The notes beneath the pieces are model-generated. The model did not search any database, had not been told where the DNA came from, and worked only from the letters and a program-made list of their open reading frames with translations. Shown here piece by piece: positions 17,265 to 26,029 of a DNA stretch of 64,000 nucleotides. Source of the stretch: CAVQCA01 sp963763115. Its GTDB lineage: Bacteria; Pseudomonadota; Gammaproteobacteria; UBA9214. A program made the position numbers and the translations under genes. Location of the stretch: contig CAVXNM010000041.1 of NCBI GenBank assembly GCA_963763115.1, positions 1-64,000 on the forward strand, in the 5' to 3' direction. Positions within the stretch are counted from its first letter, which is position 1; each line of letters starts with the position of its first letter.

Positions 17265-18308
17265 ATGCAATATCGCAAACTCGGCAACACCGAACTCGAG
17301 GTCAGCGTTATCTGCCTGGGTACCATGACCTGGGGGGAACAGAACACCCGGGCCGAGGCCTTCGAGCAGATGGACTATGCGTTCGCGCAGGGCGTGAACT
17401 TCTTCGACACCGCGGAGCTGTACCCGATCCCACCGCGCTCGGCTACCTACGGACAGACCGAGGCGATCATCGGCGACTGGCTGAAACGGACCGGCAACCG
17501 CGACCGGGTCGTGCTGGCCAGCAAGATCGCGGGTCCCGGGGTGGGCTGGATCGACCACATCCGCGAGGGTCGGACGGGTTTCAACCGGGAACACCTGCAG
17601 GCGGCGCTGGATGGCAGCCTGCAGCGCCTGCAGGTCGACTGCATCGACCTATATCAGCTGCACTGGCCGGAAAGAAACACGAATTTCTTCGGCAAGTTGG
17701 GATTCGAACCCGGGGACGAGAACGAATTAACTCCCGTTGCCGAGACGCTCACGGTGCTGCAGGAATTCGTGCAGGCCGGCAAGATCCACCACGTCGGCCT
17801 TTCCAACGAGACCCCATGGGGCATCATGCGCTTCCTGCAGGTCGCCGAACAACTGGACCTGCCGCGCGTGGTCACGGTGCAGAACCCCTACAGCCTGCTG
17901 AACCGTTCCTATGAAGTCGGCGCCGCCGAGGTGTCATGGCGCGAACACTGCGGCCTGCTGGCCTATTCCCCGCTGGGCTTCGGCGTGCTGTCCGGCAAGT
18001 ACCTGAACGGTGCCCGCCCGCCGGGGGCGCGGCTGACCCTGTACCCGGACTATATGCGCTACAACAGTCCGGCCGCTGAAAAAGCCACTGCGGATTACGC
18101 CGAACTGGCTCGCGCTCACGGCCTCGACTGCGCGCAGATGGCACTGGCCTTTGCGAACAGCCGGCCGTTTCTCACCAGTACCATCATCGGGGCCACGATG
18201 ATGGAGCAGCTGCGCAGCAACATCGCCAGCATTGATCTGGAACTCTCCCCCGAGGTGCTGGAGGGGATACAGGCCATCCACGAGGCGTATCCCAATCCCA
18301 GTCCCTGA
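17265..18308 (+). CDS. tas: Aldo/keto reductase, Tas type
   Basis: A 347-residue NADPH-dependent aldo/keto reductase of the Tas group. The N-terminus MQYRKLGNTELEVSVICLGT is characteristic. The catalytic tetrad can be seen: Asp and Tyr in NFFDTAELYP near residue 48, Lys in VLASKIAGPG near residue 86, His in LYQLHWPERN near residue 132. The C-terminal part has GLSNETPWG, QNPYSLLNRSYE and PFLTSTIIGATMMEQL, the NADP-binding end. The ATG at 17265 is preceded by aaggaggcatgattc, a strong ribosome site. Physiological substrate unknown. Confidence 0.88.
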   Translation: MQYRKLGNTELEVSVICLGTMTWGEQNTRAEAFEQMDYAFAQGVNFFDTAELYPIPPRSATYGQTEAIIGDWLKRTGNRDRVVLASKIAGPGVGWIDHIREGRTGFNREHLQAALDGSLQRLQVDCIDLYQLHWPERNTNFFGKLGFEPGDENELTPVAETLTVLQEFVQAGKIHHVGLSNETPWGIMRFLQVAEQLDLPRVVTVQNPYSLLNRSYEVGAAEVSWREHCGLLAYSPLGFGVLSGKYLNGARPPGARLTLYPDYMRYNSPAAEKATADYAELARAHGLDCAQMALAFANSRPFLTSTIIGATMMEQLRSNIASIDLELSPEVLEGIQAIHEAYPNPSP

Positions 18309-18835
18309 TGAGAAAAACGGGATCAGAGTACAATCAGTTCCAATATGTCCGGCCCCTTTGTTCTTCAGAGTGCCCTGTGGTGATGCCCAAAGCACTTCGT
18401 GGGGCAGGCTCTCGAGAAGATACTGACCCATGTGCAGGAAAAGCTTAGCTCGGCTCCAGTAGGTCTGCGCCCGGCAAGCCAGGCGCCACCGGCTGAGCTG
18501 TTTGGCTGACACCCTCAAACACTTTATCCCATTGCAATGACACTGACCCAAAGGGGAGAGCCAGGACTCCCGTTGATCTGATGCCCCGGGGTAGCTGGCA
18601 CGTTGTACAGGCGAGAGCGAAGGGTTGGATAGTGAGTGCGGAATGACGCAGGATTTCGGGGTGGTGACAGGGCGCAGGTCTCTTCGTTACCTGTGGATGA
18701 TCCCTTGACGAGTCCTTGACGAGTCATCAAAGGGCGTTAATTCTGCCTATACTCCGCGAGAGGTGCTGCGGAAGGCGGGGCCCGACGTTGGAATTACCGA
18801 CGATTCGGTTGGGGCATTGCAATCAATGTCCTCAA
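18309..18835. other. Intergenic stretch, no supported gene
   Basis: A family B right half (aatatgtccggccccttt, 18341-18358) lies near the start. A short direct repeat, ccttgacgagt, occurs at about 18706 and 18717. The open frames crossing this stretch have no recognisable motif. It may hold decayed mobile DNA, but I cannot identify it. Confidence 0.4.
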
Positions 18836-19267
18836 TCAGGGTTGAGGCCCTGCCTTTCGCTGTGGCATGGTCGTTATAATCAATGGGGAGCGAATGAAGG
18901 CAATACAGGAAACACAGGAAACACAGCGCCGGCAAACCGCCGACCCGAAGACCGTGATTTGCTGCTTTTGATATTGCACGCTGCAGGCGGCGATAATCGC
19001 CGTACCGAATATGATGAGCATAAAGACGAGGAATGACCAGGTGTAGTAATGCATGCCGAGAAAGGGCGCACCGTAGCTTCCCGTGCCCGGCACGATATGC
19101 AGACTGATCTGGCGCAGTGCGACGGTTCTGCCGAACAAGACGCTGATGATCATGAGGGAGTAGTGAGCCGGTTTCGGTCCCCTGACCACGTTGAGCATGA
19201 GACCGCACAGCACAGCATCGGCAGCAATCCGCTGCAGCAGGTACAACGGACAGGGTAATTCGTCCTG
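18836..19267 (-). pseudogene. DsbB-like disulfide-bond protein fragment
   Basis: The frame begins directly after the stop codon of the upstream gene with QDELPCPLYLLQRIAADAVL and continues as LMLNVVRGPKPAHYSL, LPGTG-like VPGTGSYGAPFLGMHYY and TWSFLVFMLIIFGTAII. This is the order of a DsbB-family membrane protein from its first periplasmic Cys motif onward. The N-terminal membrane span is missing and the first motif reads CPLY instead of CxxC. No ATG start is present; the first possible start is TTG at 19246. The C-terminal tail after AACSVQYQKQ is unlike the family. I read it as a 5'-truncated remnant; a Cys-poor DsbB-like variant is the alternative. Confidence 0.5.
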
Positions 19268-20407
19268 CTAGCGGAGGTCGAGGTAGCCGTCCGGCGCCAG
19301 GCTGGTCGCCAGCATCACCGTGTTGATGTCCTGGTGCTCGATCCAGGTGGCGGAGCGCTGCTGCGCCGGATCGAGCCAGAACGCCTCGATGTCGCCGGCC
19401 AGCGGCAGGTACTGCTTGAGCACCTCGAGCTGCGCACGCTGACCCGGGGTGGCAGCCTGCATGCGTTCCACGGCGTGCAGGCCAATCGCCAGCCCGAACT
19501 CGCGAAACGCCAACCGGTACCGGGCCGGCAGTTGCAGATCGCCGCCCCGGATGTAAAGGGCCAGTCCGCTGCGTGCGGCGTCGAGCAGGCGGTCGAACAG
19601 GTGCGGCTCGACCTCGGTGCCCTGCTGCGAGAGTTGCTGCACCCGCCAGGCGTCGACCAGCAGCCCGCCGATTCCCAGCGGGTCGTCGGTGGCCCAGTTG
19701 CCGAGACGCACCATCGCCGCGTATGCGCGGTTTTCTTCCGCCAGGTCCGGTTGCGTCGACGCCCGTGAGGCGGCGGTGGCACGCAGCTCCAGGGTGGTGA
19801 TGTAGCCATCCAGCGGGTCGTGCTGGCCCATGGACGCGACCAGCGGGCGTGACAGATCGATACTCATCTTCCAGTGCATGCGACGCGTCGGCAGCGGTGG
19901 TGCGGGCACGTAGGTGAACGCGCGGAACGCGGTCGCGTCGAGTTCGCGCGCCCACTGGTTGTAACGCGCCTCACCGATGGCGCGCGCGACCTGATCGAGG
20001 GCGTGCATCCAGCGTGTCAGGTAGTGGAAGTACTGGCCGTCGCGGTCCCACTCGCGGCGTTCGTCGAGCGGCTCGCCGGGCGCCCGCTCCGGCAGGGGTT
20101 TGCCGATGCGCAGCCCGCCGGCGGTGGGATGCGCTTCGCCTTCAGCTTCTCCCAGTCCACTGATCCAGCCGTGGCGGTGATCGTCGGCGCGATGCCGGCC
20201 GAGGGTGTGGTGCACCTGCTCGACCAGCGCCAGCGCGCGCTCCCGGTGGGCCCGGTTGCGGGTCGCGCGCGCCAGGCCGAGGTAATTGCATACCGCGAAC
20301 GCATCGGTCCACAGGTAGCGCCGCGGCGGCTGGCCGGCGTCCGCCCGGGTGTGCGCGGCGAATTGTTCCATCAGTCGGACGGCGGTTTCGATGCGCGGTT
20401 CGGACAT
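19268..20407 (-). CDS. Uncharacterised protein, probable helical-barrel fold
   Basis: From ATG at 20407 this is a 379-residue protein starting MSEPRIETAVRLMEQF; an upstream in-frame ATG at 20503 would add 32 residues that look like a weak signal peptide. Conserved-looking segments are RRYLWTDAFAVCNYLGL near residue 25, HGWISGLGEAEG near 80, GQYFHYLTRWMHALDQVARA near 124 and GNWATDDPLGIGGLLVDAW near 236. The Trp-rich, helix-rich pattern recalls (alpha/alpha)6 barrels of the glycosidase type, but catalytic residues cannot be assigned. High in Arg/Ala with GC-rich codons, unlike the repeats around it. Function unknown. Confidence 0.6.
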   Translation of the reverse strand: MSEPRIETAVRLMEQFAAHTRADAGQPPRRYLWTDAFAVCNYLGLARATRNRAHRERALALVEQVHHTLGRHRADDHRHGWISGLGEAEGEAHPTAGGLRIGKPLPERAPGEPLDERREWDRDGQYFHYLTRWMHALDQVARAIGEARYNQWARELDATAFRAFTYVPAPPLPTRRMHWKMSIDLSRPLVASMGQHDPLDGYITTLELRATAASRASTQPDLAEENRAYAAMVRLGNWATDDPLGIGGLLVDAWRVQQLSQQGTEVEPHLFDRLLDAARSGLALYIRGGDLQLPARYRLAFREFGLAIGLHAVERMQAATPGQRAQLEVLKQYLPLAGDIEAFWLDPAQQRSATWIEHQDINTVMLATSLAPDGYLDLR

Positions 20408-20600
20408 GGTTGCAGGCCCCGGTTGAATGCCTGCCGCGTCCACCGCGACAGCGGCAAACACGCTGACGAACAGGCAGCGATGTAAAACCCGGCCAGGAAG
20501 CATAGTGTACTCATAGCACAGGGGACTGGAATCTGCGCAGCGGCGCCCAGAAAAGTGGTCAGTACCCTTTTTCTTACCTCCATGTCTCCCCAGCAGAAAT

Positions 20601-20665
20601 GGGGCCGGATAGATTTTCCCGGGCGGGGTATTTGCCTGGGTCGGAAAATGTCTCCGGTCCTCTGT
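20601..20665. repeat. Family B inverted pair
   Basis: ggggccggatagatttt at 20601 and ggaaaatgtctccggtcc at about 20641-20658 form an imperfect inverted pair in a 300-base gap. The rest of the gap holds the upstream region of the next gene, and I see no other gene. Confidence 0.6.
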
Positions 20666-20814
20666 TGGTGAGGTGCCAGGTCATTAATGTGTAAAAGGAA
20701 TTCAGTGCCACGCTGGCGGTGGAGCAACGTGGGTATGCCGTCCGTAATACTTGACTAAAACAGTCAGTAATAATAATATTAGAACACGCTAAATATCTGA
20801 TATAGGAGGTTGCC

Positions 20815-21264
20815 ATGCGTAATCTGATTCCTGACTTTCCTGCCGACGGCGTCGTGACCGTGAACCGGGTGATTCTCAAGGACGGATACACGGTCGACGA
20901 CCTTCAGGAGCGGGTCGCCATGCTGTGCGAGAACGTTAAGACCTACCACTCCGACACCGGATTCGTGGGAGGCTTCGTCGTCCTGAACAGCGGCGACATC
21001 TCCAATGAAGGCTCGACCATCGGCCAGGCGGTCACCAGTCCGCTGAAGGACCGCGAGGCGCTGATCGTGACGTTCTGGCGTTCGTTCGAGGACCACGAGC
21101 GTTCACATCGCAGCAAGACTTTCCAGCCGCTGTTCCGTGACGTTCTGTCATTGTGCGAGAACGGCAACGAGGAAATTGCCTACGAAATGCTGTGGTCGGG
21201 CAAGGCCTACAGCCCGGACGAGGCGCAGCGCGCCCGCGAGGCGAAGGAAAAGTACGCCGCGTGA
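20815..21264 (+). CDS. Conserved protein of unknown function
   Basis: A 149-residue cytosolic protein with a strong ribosome site (ataggaggttgcc) before ATG at 20815. The middle part, VGGFVVLNSGDISNEGSTIG then LIVTFWRSFEDHERSHRSKTF, has the pattern of a ferredoxin-like/antibiotic-monooxygenase (ABM, dimeric alpha+beta barrel) fold: strands followed by a FWRSFEDHERSH helix. The C-terminal LCENGNEEIAYEMLWSGKAY and a charged helix follow. I infer a dimeric alpha+beta barrel but cannot name a reaction. A family B hairpin follows the stop. Confidence 0.6.
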   Translation: MRNLIPDFPADGVVTVNRVILKDGYTVDDLQERVAMLCENVKTYHSDTGFVGGFVVLNSGDISNEGSTIGQAVTSPLKDREALIVTFWRSFEDHERSHRSKTFQPLFRDVLSLCENGNEEIAYEMLWSGKAYSPDEAQRAREAKEKYAA

Positions 21265-21277
21265 GTGCGGTAATATC

Positions 21278-21320
21278 GGGGCCGGATACAATCTTCTCTT
21301 CAAAGGTATCCGGTCCCTTT
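21278..21320. terminator. Family B inverted pair between convergent genes
   Basis: ggggccggatacaa at 21278 and ttcaaaggtatccggtccctttt at about 21299 pair as a hairpin ending in T-rich sequence. It sits exactly in the 66-base gap between two convergent genes, the same arrangement as the family C pair at 16353. Terminator role inferred. Confidence 0.55.
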
Positions 21321-21330
21321 TCATCTGTTA

Positions 21331-22809
21331 TCACGTCCCGCAAAATGTCTGCTGAACGACTTCATCCGGTTCCGGGGGCAGCATATAGGCGTCCATTCCC
21401 GCCTGGCGCTGCCAGGGTTTTTGCAGCACCGCATGCAGCTCATGAAACACGGAATAATCATCATGATCTTCTGCCGCCCTGATGGCGGCTTCTATTCGGT
21501 GGTTTCTCGGGATAAACACGGGATTGATCGCCTGCATCCGCGTCTGGCGTGTGGCATCGTCGCTGCCTTCCTGGCGCAGGCGTGCACGCCATTGTTGAGC
21601 CCAGTGATCGAATGGTTCCGGGTCGCCGAACAGGGCACGCACGTTGCCATCCTGCTCCGATGAGTCATTTTCCAGCGTCGATAGATAATAGAACGTGAGG
21701 GTGAAGTCCGCCCTGTTGGCGTTCATGATCTCGAACAGGTCGTTGATCAGTGCCTTGTCATCGTCGAGGCGGGTCTGCAGGCCGGTTTTCGCGCGCATCC
21801 CGTCCAGCCAGAAATGCGTGTATAGGGGTGCATACTCATTCAGTGCCGCCTGCGCGGCCTCGACGGCGGCCTCGGGGCTGTCCGCCAGCAGTGGGAGGAG
21901 TGTTTCCGCCAGGCGCGTCAGGTTCCACAGCCCGATATTCGGCTGGTTGTTGTAGGCATATCGCCCGTAGCGATCGATCGAGCTGTACACCTGGTCATGG
22001 GCATAATGATCCATGAACGCGCAGGGGCCGTAGTCGATGGTCTCGCCCGCAACCGACATGTTGTCGGTGTTCATCACGCCATGGATAAAGCCGAACTGCA
22101 TCCACTGCGCGATCAGCGCGGCCTGCCGGTCGATAATGGCCTCAAACAGGGCTAGGCAGGGATTCGGTTCGTCGCGGCACCCGGGATAATGCTGTTCGAT
22201 GACATAATCGGCCAGCCGTGTCACGGCGGCCAGATTGTTTCTCGAGGAAAAAAACTCGAAGGTGCCGACCCGCACGAAGCTTCTGGCGGTACGGGTAATG
22301 ACACCGCCGGGCAACATTTCCTGCCTGGCGACCTGCTCGCCCGTCGTCACCGCGGCCAGTGCGCGCGTGGTCGGCACACCGAGTTTTGCCATGGCCTCGC
22401 TGACCAGGTATTCGCGCAGTACCGGTCCCAGTGCGGCGCGTCCGTCACCGCCGCGCGAGAAGGCCGTGCGCCCGGTCCCTTTCAGGTGGATGTCGTGGTG
22501 AACGCCGTCCAGGCCGGCAACCTGGCCGAGCAGGATCGCGCGGCCGTCCCCCAGTTGCGGAACGAAGTGTCCGAACTGGTGGCCGGCATATGCCATGGCC
22601 AGCGGCTCGGCACCCTCGGGGACGCGATTGCCGGCAAGGATGGCGGTAACCTCGGGTGAGTTCAGACAGGTGTCCGACAACCCGAGTGCATCGCTCAGTG
22701 CCTGATTGAAAACTATCAGTGCCGGATTAGAAACAGGCGAGGGTGTGGTTCTGGCGTAAAAGTCGTTGCCCAGGTTAACGTAGGTGTTGTTGAAGGGGAT
22801 TGGTTTCAA
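21331..22809 (-). CDS. selO: Protein adenylyltransferase SelO (YdiU)
   Basis: A 492-residue pseudokinase-fold enzyme that transfers AMP from ATP to Ser, Thr or Tyr of other proteins (AMPylation), linked to redox stress. Typical segments: LAMAYAGHQFGHFVPQLGDG near residue 71, LLGQVAGLDG, DIHLKGTGRTAFSRGGDGRA near residue 106, REYLVSEAMAKLGVPTTRAL near 132, and MNTDNMSVAGETIDYGPCAFMD near 246, which holds the Asn and Asp metal ligands. The C-terminus ends QQTFCGT with a Cys near the end, as in many bacterial SelO proteins where eukaryotes have selenocysteine. Standalone gene; the length matches the family. Confidence 0.93.
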   Translation of the reverse strand: MKPIPFNNTYVNLGNDFYARTTPSPVSNPALIVFNQALSDALGLSDTCLNSPEVTAILAGNRVPEGAEPLAMAYAGHQFGHFVPQLGDGRAILLGQVAGLDGVHHDIHLKGTGRTAFSRGGDGRAALGPVLREYLVSEAMAKLGVPTTRALAAVTTGEQVARQEMLPGGVITRTARSFVRVGTFEFFSSRNNLAAVTRLADYVIEQHYPGCRDEPNPCLALFEAIIDRQAALIAQWMQFGFIHGVMNTDNMSVAGETIDYGPCAFMDHYAHDQVYSSIDRYGRYAYNNQPNIGLWNLTRLAETLLPLLADSPEAAVEAAQAALNEYAPLYTHFWLDGMRAKTGLQTRLDDDKALINDLFEIMNANRADFTLTFYYLSTLENDSSEQDGNVRALFGDPEPFDHWAQQWRARLRQEGSDDATRQTRMQAINPVFIPRNHRIEAAIRAAEDHDDYSVFHELHAVLQKPWQRQAGMDAYMLPPEPDEVVQQTFCGT

Positions 22810-23014
22810 AGGTCGCTACTGGCTGGATTGAATAATGCGGAATCAGCAGGGGAGACCCGGTCGATTCGTCAAAGGTTAAGTTTCCCACAGGCGGTTGTCA
22901 TATGCAGCCTCACAAATAACAAGGTTCAGATACGAGTTTTCCCTGATACAAGCTAAAAAAAAAACAGGATCTGAACCCCATTACCACCGTTTCTGAATAT
23001 GGTGACGTGTCCCC

Positions 23015-24001
23015 TTATCGGTTCCGACGCCGCCAAGTGGCGGGGGGAGCACCCATGCGGCGTTTGAAGGCGCGGGCAAAGGCGGCTTCGGCTTGATAAC
23101 CGATATCCTGCGCGATCCGGGGTATGTATTTGCTGGTGTTGAGCAACTCCTGGGCCGCCACCTGGATGCGCCAGCCGGCCAGGTACTGCATCGGCGCTAC
23201 GCCGATGATCTGCGTGAATCGATCCGTCAGCGCCGATCGCGACAGCCCCACTTCCCGTCCCAGTTTATCGACGGTCCAGGGATCACCCGGCCGTCGGTGC
23301 AGTATCGCCAGGGCCCGTGATACGAAGGGATCCCTGAGACCGGCCAGCCAGCCGGTCTGCCCTTCGGGCAGCGACTCCGCATATCGACGTATCGCCTCGA
23401 CGAACAGCGGTTCGGAGAGTTTCGCGAACACGGTTTCCGAGCCCATGCGCCCCGCCGCGATCTCGTCTGCCGCGTAGCTGAAGGTGTTGCGGATCCACCC
23501 CGCGGACGGACCCTCGCGGTAGTCCAGCTTAAGCAGGGCGGGCAAGGCGCGGATGACGGGATTTGCTTGCAGGTTCTCTCCGTCAAGGAAGCCGCACACG
23601 ATCCGCGTCCGTTCACCGTCCCCGCCGAGCCTGATCATCGCCAGTCCCCCGTCGGCCGGAAGCTGGACGATCGCCGCGCTCGGTGTGGGCGGGAGCCGCA
23701 GATCACCTCCGAGCAGGTGGGCGTCGTTGCGGGGCAGCAGGACAAGGCTGCCGGGATCCAGTTCGCACGGGGGCTCATCGGCCACCTGCACGCGCAGATG
23801 TCCTTCGATCACGTAGTGATAGGGGATGATCTCCGCGCTCTCGCCGAGAAACGAGGCGCACATGCCGGGTTCGATCTGCGAACTCAGGCACCAGGGTTCC
23901 GAGAATTCCGCGCCTGAGAGGGGCCGGATACATTTCAGTCCGATGAGTTCTTTGGTTTGCCATGCCGGCGAATGCCCGGTCTGACATCCTGTCCAGCGCA
24001 A
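23015..24001 (-). CDS. AraC-family regulator, 5' end replaced by repeat B
   Basis: A 328-residue AraC/XylS regulator with an N-terminal cupin-type domain (IIPYHYVIEGHLRVQV, ELDPGSLVLLPRNDAHLL) and two C-terminal helix-turn-helix motifs (WTVDKLGREVGLSRSALTDRF near 240; IPRIAQDIGYQAEAAFARAF near 292). The body is intact, but the first 40 or so residues before SGAEFSEPWCLSS are encoded by a family B repeat at 23920-23935 (CIRPL is its translation) and by repeat-related DNA upstream. The native start has therefore probably been lost, and the real start is uncertain. Effector unknown; proteins with this domain order often regulate an adjacent oxidoreductase, which is absent here. Confidence 0.7.
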   Translation of the reverse strand: MRWTGCQTGHSPAWQTKELIGLKCIRPLSGAEFSEPWCLSSQIEPGMCASFLGESAEIIPYHYVIEGHLRVQVADEPPCELDPGSLVLLPRNDAHLLGGDLRLPPTPSAAIVQLPADGGLAMIRLGGDGERTRIVCGFLDGENLQANPVIRALPALLKLDYREGPSAGWIRNTFSYAADEIAAGRMGSETVFAKLSEPLFVEAIRRYAESLPEGQTGWLAGLRDPFVSRALAILHRRPGDPWTVDKLGREVGLSRSALTDRFTQIIGVAPMQYLAGWRIQVAAQELLNTSKYIPRIAQDIGYQAEAAFARAFKRRMGAPPATWRRRNR

Positions 24002-24058
24002 ATCAACGGGGGTCGGAATCGATTGATTTGTCGAATTTCAGAAAATGTATCCGGTCCC
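23920..24058. repeat. Family B pair enclosing a family C copy
   Basis: Left half ggggccggatacattt (23920-23935); right half aaaatgtatccggtccc (24042-24058); between them, gggggtcggaatcgattgatt (about 24008-24028) is a family C copy. It appears to have invaded the 5' end of the AraC-type gene. Confidence 0.7.
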
Positions 24059-24115
24059 GTTTTGTAGTCGGTATCAGACGCGATTCCCTGGCCGAGTCCA
24101 CCCCGCCGACCTGAG

Positions 24116-24580
24116 CTACATCATCGACTGCAGATAGTTTTCCAGCCCGACCTTGTCGATCAGCTCGAGCTGGGTTTCCAGCCAGTCGATGTGTTCTTCC
24201 TCGCTCGCCAGGATGTCGGCAAACAGGGTCCGTGAAACGTAGTCGCCCCTGGACTCGCAGTAGGCAATTGCTTCGATCAACAGGGTGTGAGAATTCTGCT
24301 CCAGTTTCAGATCGTTCCCCAGCATCTCCCGGGCATCCTCGCCGATCATGAGCTTGCCGATGTCCTGCAGGTTAGGCAGTCCTTCCAGAAACAGGATGCG
24401 TTCGATGAGGCTGTCGGCGTGCTTCATCTCATCGACGGATTCTTCGTATTCTTGCTCGTTCAGCTTGCCGAACCCCCAGTTGCCGTACATGCGCGCATGC
24501 AGGAAATACTGGTTGATCGCGGTGAGTTCGTTTCTGAGCACCGCGTTAAGGTATTCAATCGCTTTGCTGTCTCCTTTCAT
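24116..24580 (-). CDS. bfr: Bacterioferritin
   Basis: A 154-residue bacterioferritin subunit; 24 such subunits make an iron-storage shell with haem at the dimer interface. Ferroxidase ligands are in place: Glu18 in LRNELTAINQYF, Glu51 and His54 in VDEMKHAD, Glu94 in LKLEQNSH and Glu127/His130 in ASEEEHIDW. Met52 in DEMKH is the haem ligand, which separates Bfr from ordinary ferritin. Divergent from bfd with a Fur-like site between, the classic arrangement for iron-controlled storage and release. Confidence 0.95.
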   Translation of the reverse strand: MKGDSKAIEYLNAVLRNELTAINQYFLHARMYGNWGFGKLNEQEYEESVDEMKHADSLIERILFLEGLPNLQDIGKLMIGEDAREMLGNDLKLEQNSHTLLIEAIAYCESRGDYVSRTLFADILASEEEHIDWLETQLELIDKVGLENYLQSMM

Positions 24581-24776
24581 GGATCTGCCTCCGGGTACGG
24601 GTCATTATGGAATTGGCTGGCTTGCCCGTGTATGCGGGTTGCAGGCTGGACGTGTTGAGTCGTTCCGAAACTCGGGCGAGCTTAACACCATCGACAACCG
24701 GGTACAATGACTAACCCACTGATATAGAAGTTATTAATATTCTACCAGCGAAGATAGTAGTATGCCAAAAACGATT

Positions 24777-24795
24777 GACAATGATTCTCATTTGT
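24777..24795. promoter_or_regulatory. Fur-box-like site between bfr and bfd
   Basis: gacaatgattctcatttgt matches the 19-bp E. coli Fur consensus at about 13 positions, including the core aatgat...tcatt. It lies 43 bases upstream of bfd, in the shared bfr/bfd promoter region, consistent with iron-dependent control of the ferredoxin, as known for bfd in other bacteria. Confidence 0.65.
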
Positions 24796-24837
24796 AATTG
24801 AATAGGAATCATTCGTACAACTGTCAGGATGCACACC

Positions 24838-25044
24838 ATGTATGTCTGTCTCTGTAAAGCGGTAACCGATCGGGAGATCCGCAACGCGGTCGCAGAAGGT
24901 ACGCGGACGATGCACGGCCTGCGCAAACAACTCGGTTGCACCGGCCAGTGCGGCAAATGCGGGCCACAGGTGCGCGCGATCCTGGACGAGGGGATCTCGG
25001 TCCAGTGCGCTCTGGCAATGCCCGCGCTCGCCTTGTCACAATAA
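24838..25044 (+). CDS. bfd: Bacterioferritin-associated ferredoxin
   Basis: A 68-residue [2Fe-2S] protein that reduces bacterioferritin haem so stored iron can be released. The four cluster Cys are in MYVCLCKAV (CxC) and CTGQCGKCGPQ, the pattern C-x-C...C-x2-C of the Bfd family. Chosen start ATG at 24838; an ATG 9 bases earlier is possible. The C-terminal tail (VQCALAMPALALSQ) is ordinary. Divergent from bfr. Confidence 0.92.
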   Translation: MYVCLCKAVTDREIRNAVAEGTRTMHGLRKQLGCTGQCGKCGPQVRAILDEGISVQCALAMPALALSQ

Positions 25045-25066
25045 GCGGCCCGCCACCCCACCAAAT

Positions 25067-25136
25067 GGGGCCGGATACATTTTCGGTCCGATGATTTACC
25101 GGGTCTGCCCCGCAGGTGGGTGTCAGATCACATTTT
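25067..25136. repeat. Family B and D copies after bfd; gap otherwise empty
   Basis: ggggccggatacatttt at 25067 is followed by tccgatgatttaccgggtctgcc, internal sequence that resembles that at 7364-7410 and 23930-23990, then a family D copy (gtgtcagatcacattttt, from 25118). The remaining bases up to 25420 show no gene I can support. Confidence 0.55.
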
Positions 25137-25420
25137 TCCGTAATATTCAGCGGTGAAGGGGGCAGTACCCTTTTCCCTCTTACAATCCAGACCATCGGCA
25201 GAACGCAAGCCATCGATCTGTGGCTGTTGTTGCCGCTGGGCCAGGGTGTAATCGGTTGCTAACCAGGTCCGGGTCGCCGAATGATGGCTGAGCACGATAG
25301 TCGCGCTGCTGATCATCAAGCGGTCTGTCAATGAGCCACAGAAGATGCCCGTCGTGACGTCCGGGTGAAAACGAAGCCGCCCGCCGAAACAGAAACCTAT
25401 TCTGCACACGGGTGGCAATC

Positions 25421-26029
25421 ATGAAGCAGTATCTGCTTGCGTTCGCCTTGTTGACAGAAGTGGCCTTGAGCCATGCGGTGACAGCCGGGACAAACTGGTG
25501 GAACGGAGAAACTGTCGTCAGCGGCGAACGCCGGACCGAGCTCGCTTCCAGGGGCTACACCTTTTTCGCCTATTACAACGCCATTACGGCGAGCAACGTC
25601 TAGGGCGGCATCCATCAGGACAGCGACTATGCGCAGGACATCTATTTCGGGACCGAACTCGACCTGGAGCGCCTGCTCGGCTGGAAGGGGACGACCTTCA
25701 GGCTGACCGGTATCGATCGTGCCGGCACCAGCATCGACGAGAATGTCGGCGGTATCTACAGTGTCATGCAGCTGGTCGGCGGTCAGACGTACTTTCTCTA
25801 CGCCGCCAGTCTCGAGAAGCAGTGGTGGGACGATTAGTTGTCCCTCAAGTTCGGGAGGATCACGGCGACGGGGTCGCCTTTATACGGCTTCTACCTCCCC
25901 GGTGGTAGCGGTGACATTCCGAACGCCACCGTGCTCGGGATCCAGTTTGGCGCTTCCTTTTTGAGAAAAAAGAAGATCAACGGTGTTGGAGCTCTTATGG
26001 CTCTGACCACTTGTAAGTCCGTCGGATGA
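25421..26029 (+). pseudogene. OprB-type carbohydrate porin, two in-frame stops, truncated
   Basis: Read through two TAG codons (25601-25603 and 25835-25837) the frame gives a signal peptide (MKQYLLAFALLTEVALSHAVTAG), then WWNGETVVSGERRTELASRG and TELDLERLLGWKGTTFRLTG, then LEKQWWDD and LSLKFGRITATG. This is the order of OprB-family outer-membrane sugar porins, which are around 400 residues or more. Only about 200 are present and the C-terminal barrel is missing. No frame change occurs at either stop, so these are point mutations. Its neighbour is a FucP-type permease, so the pair once formed a sugar uptake route. Confidence 0.75.

Noticed and set aside
18309..18835. Short frames resembling a decayed transposase
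   Set aside because: No HUH, DDE or other catalytic motif could be identified.
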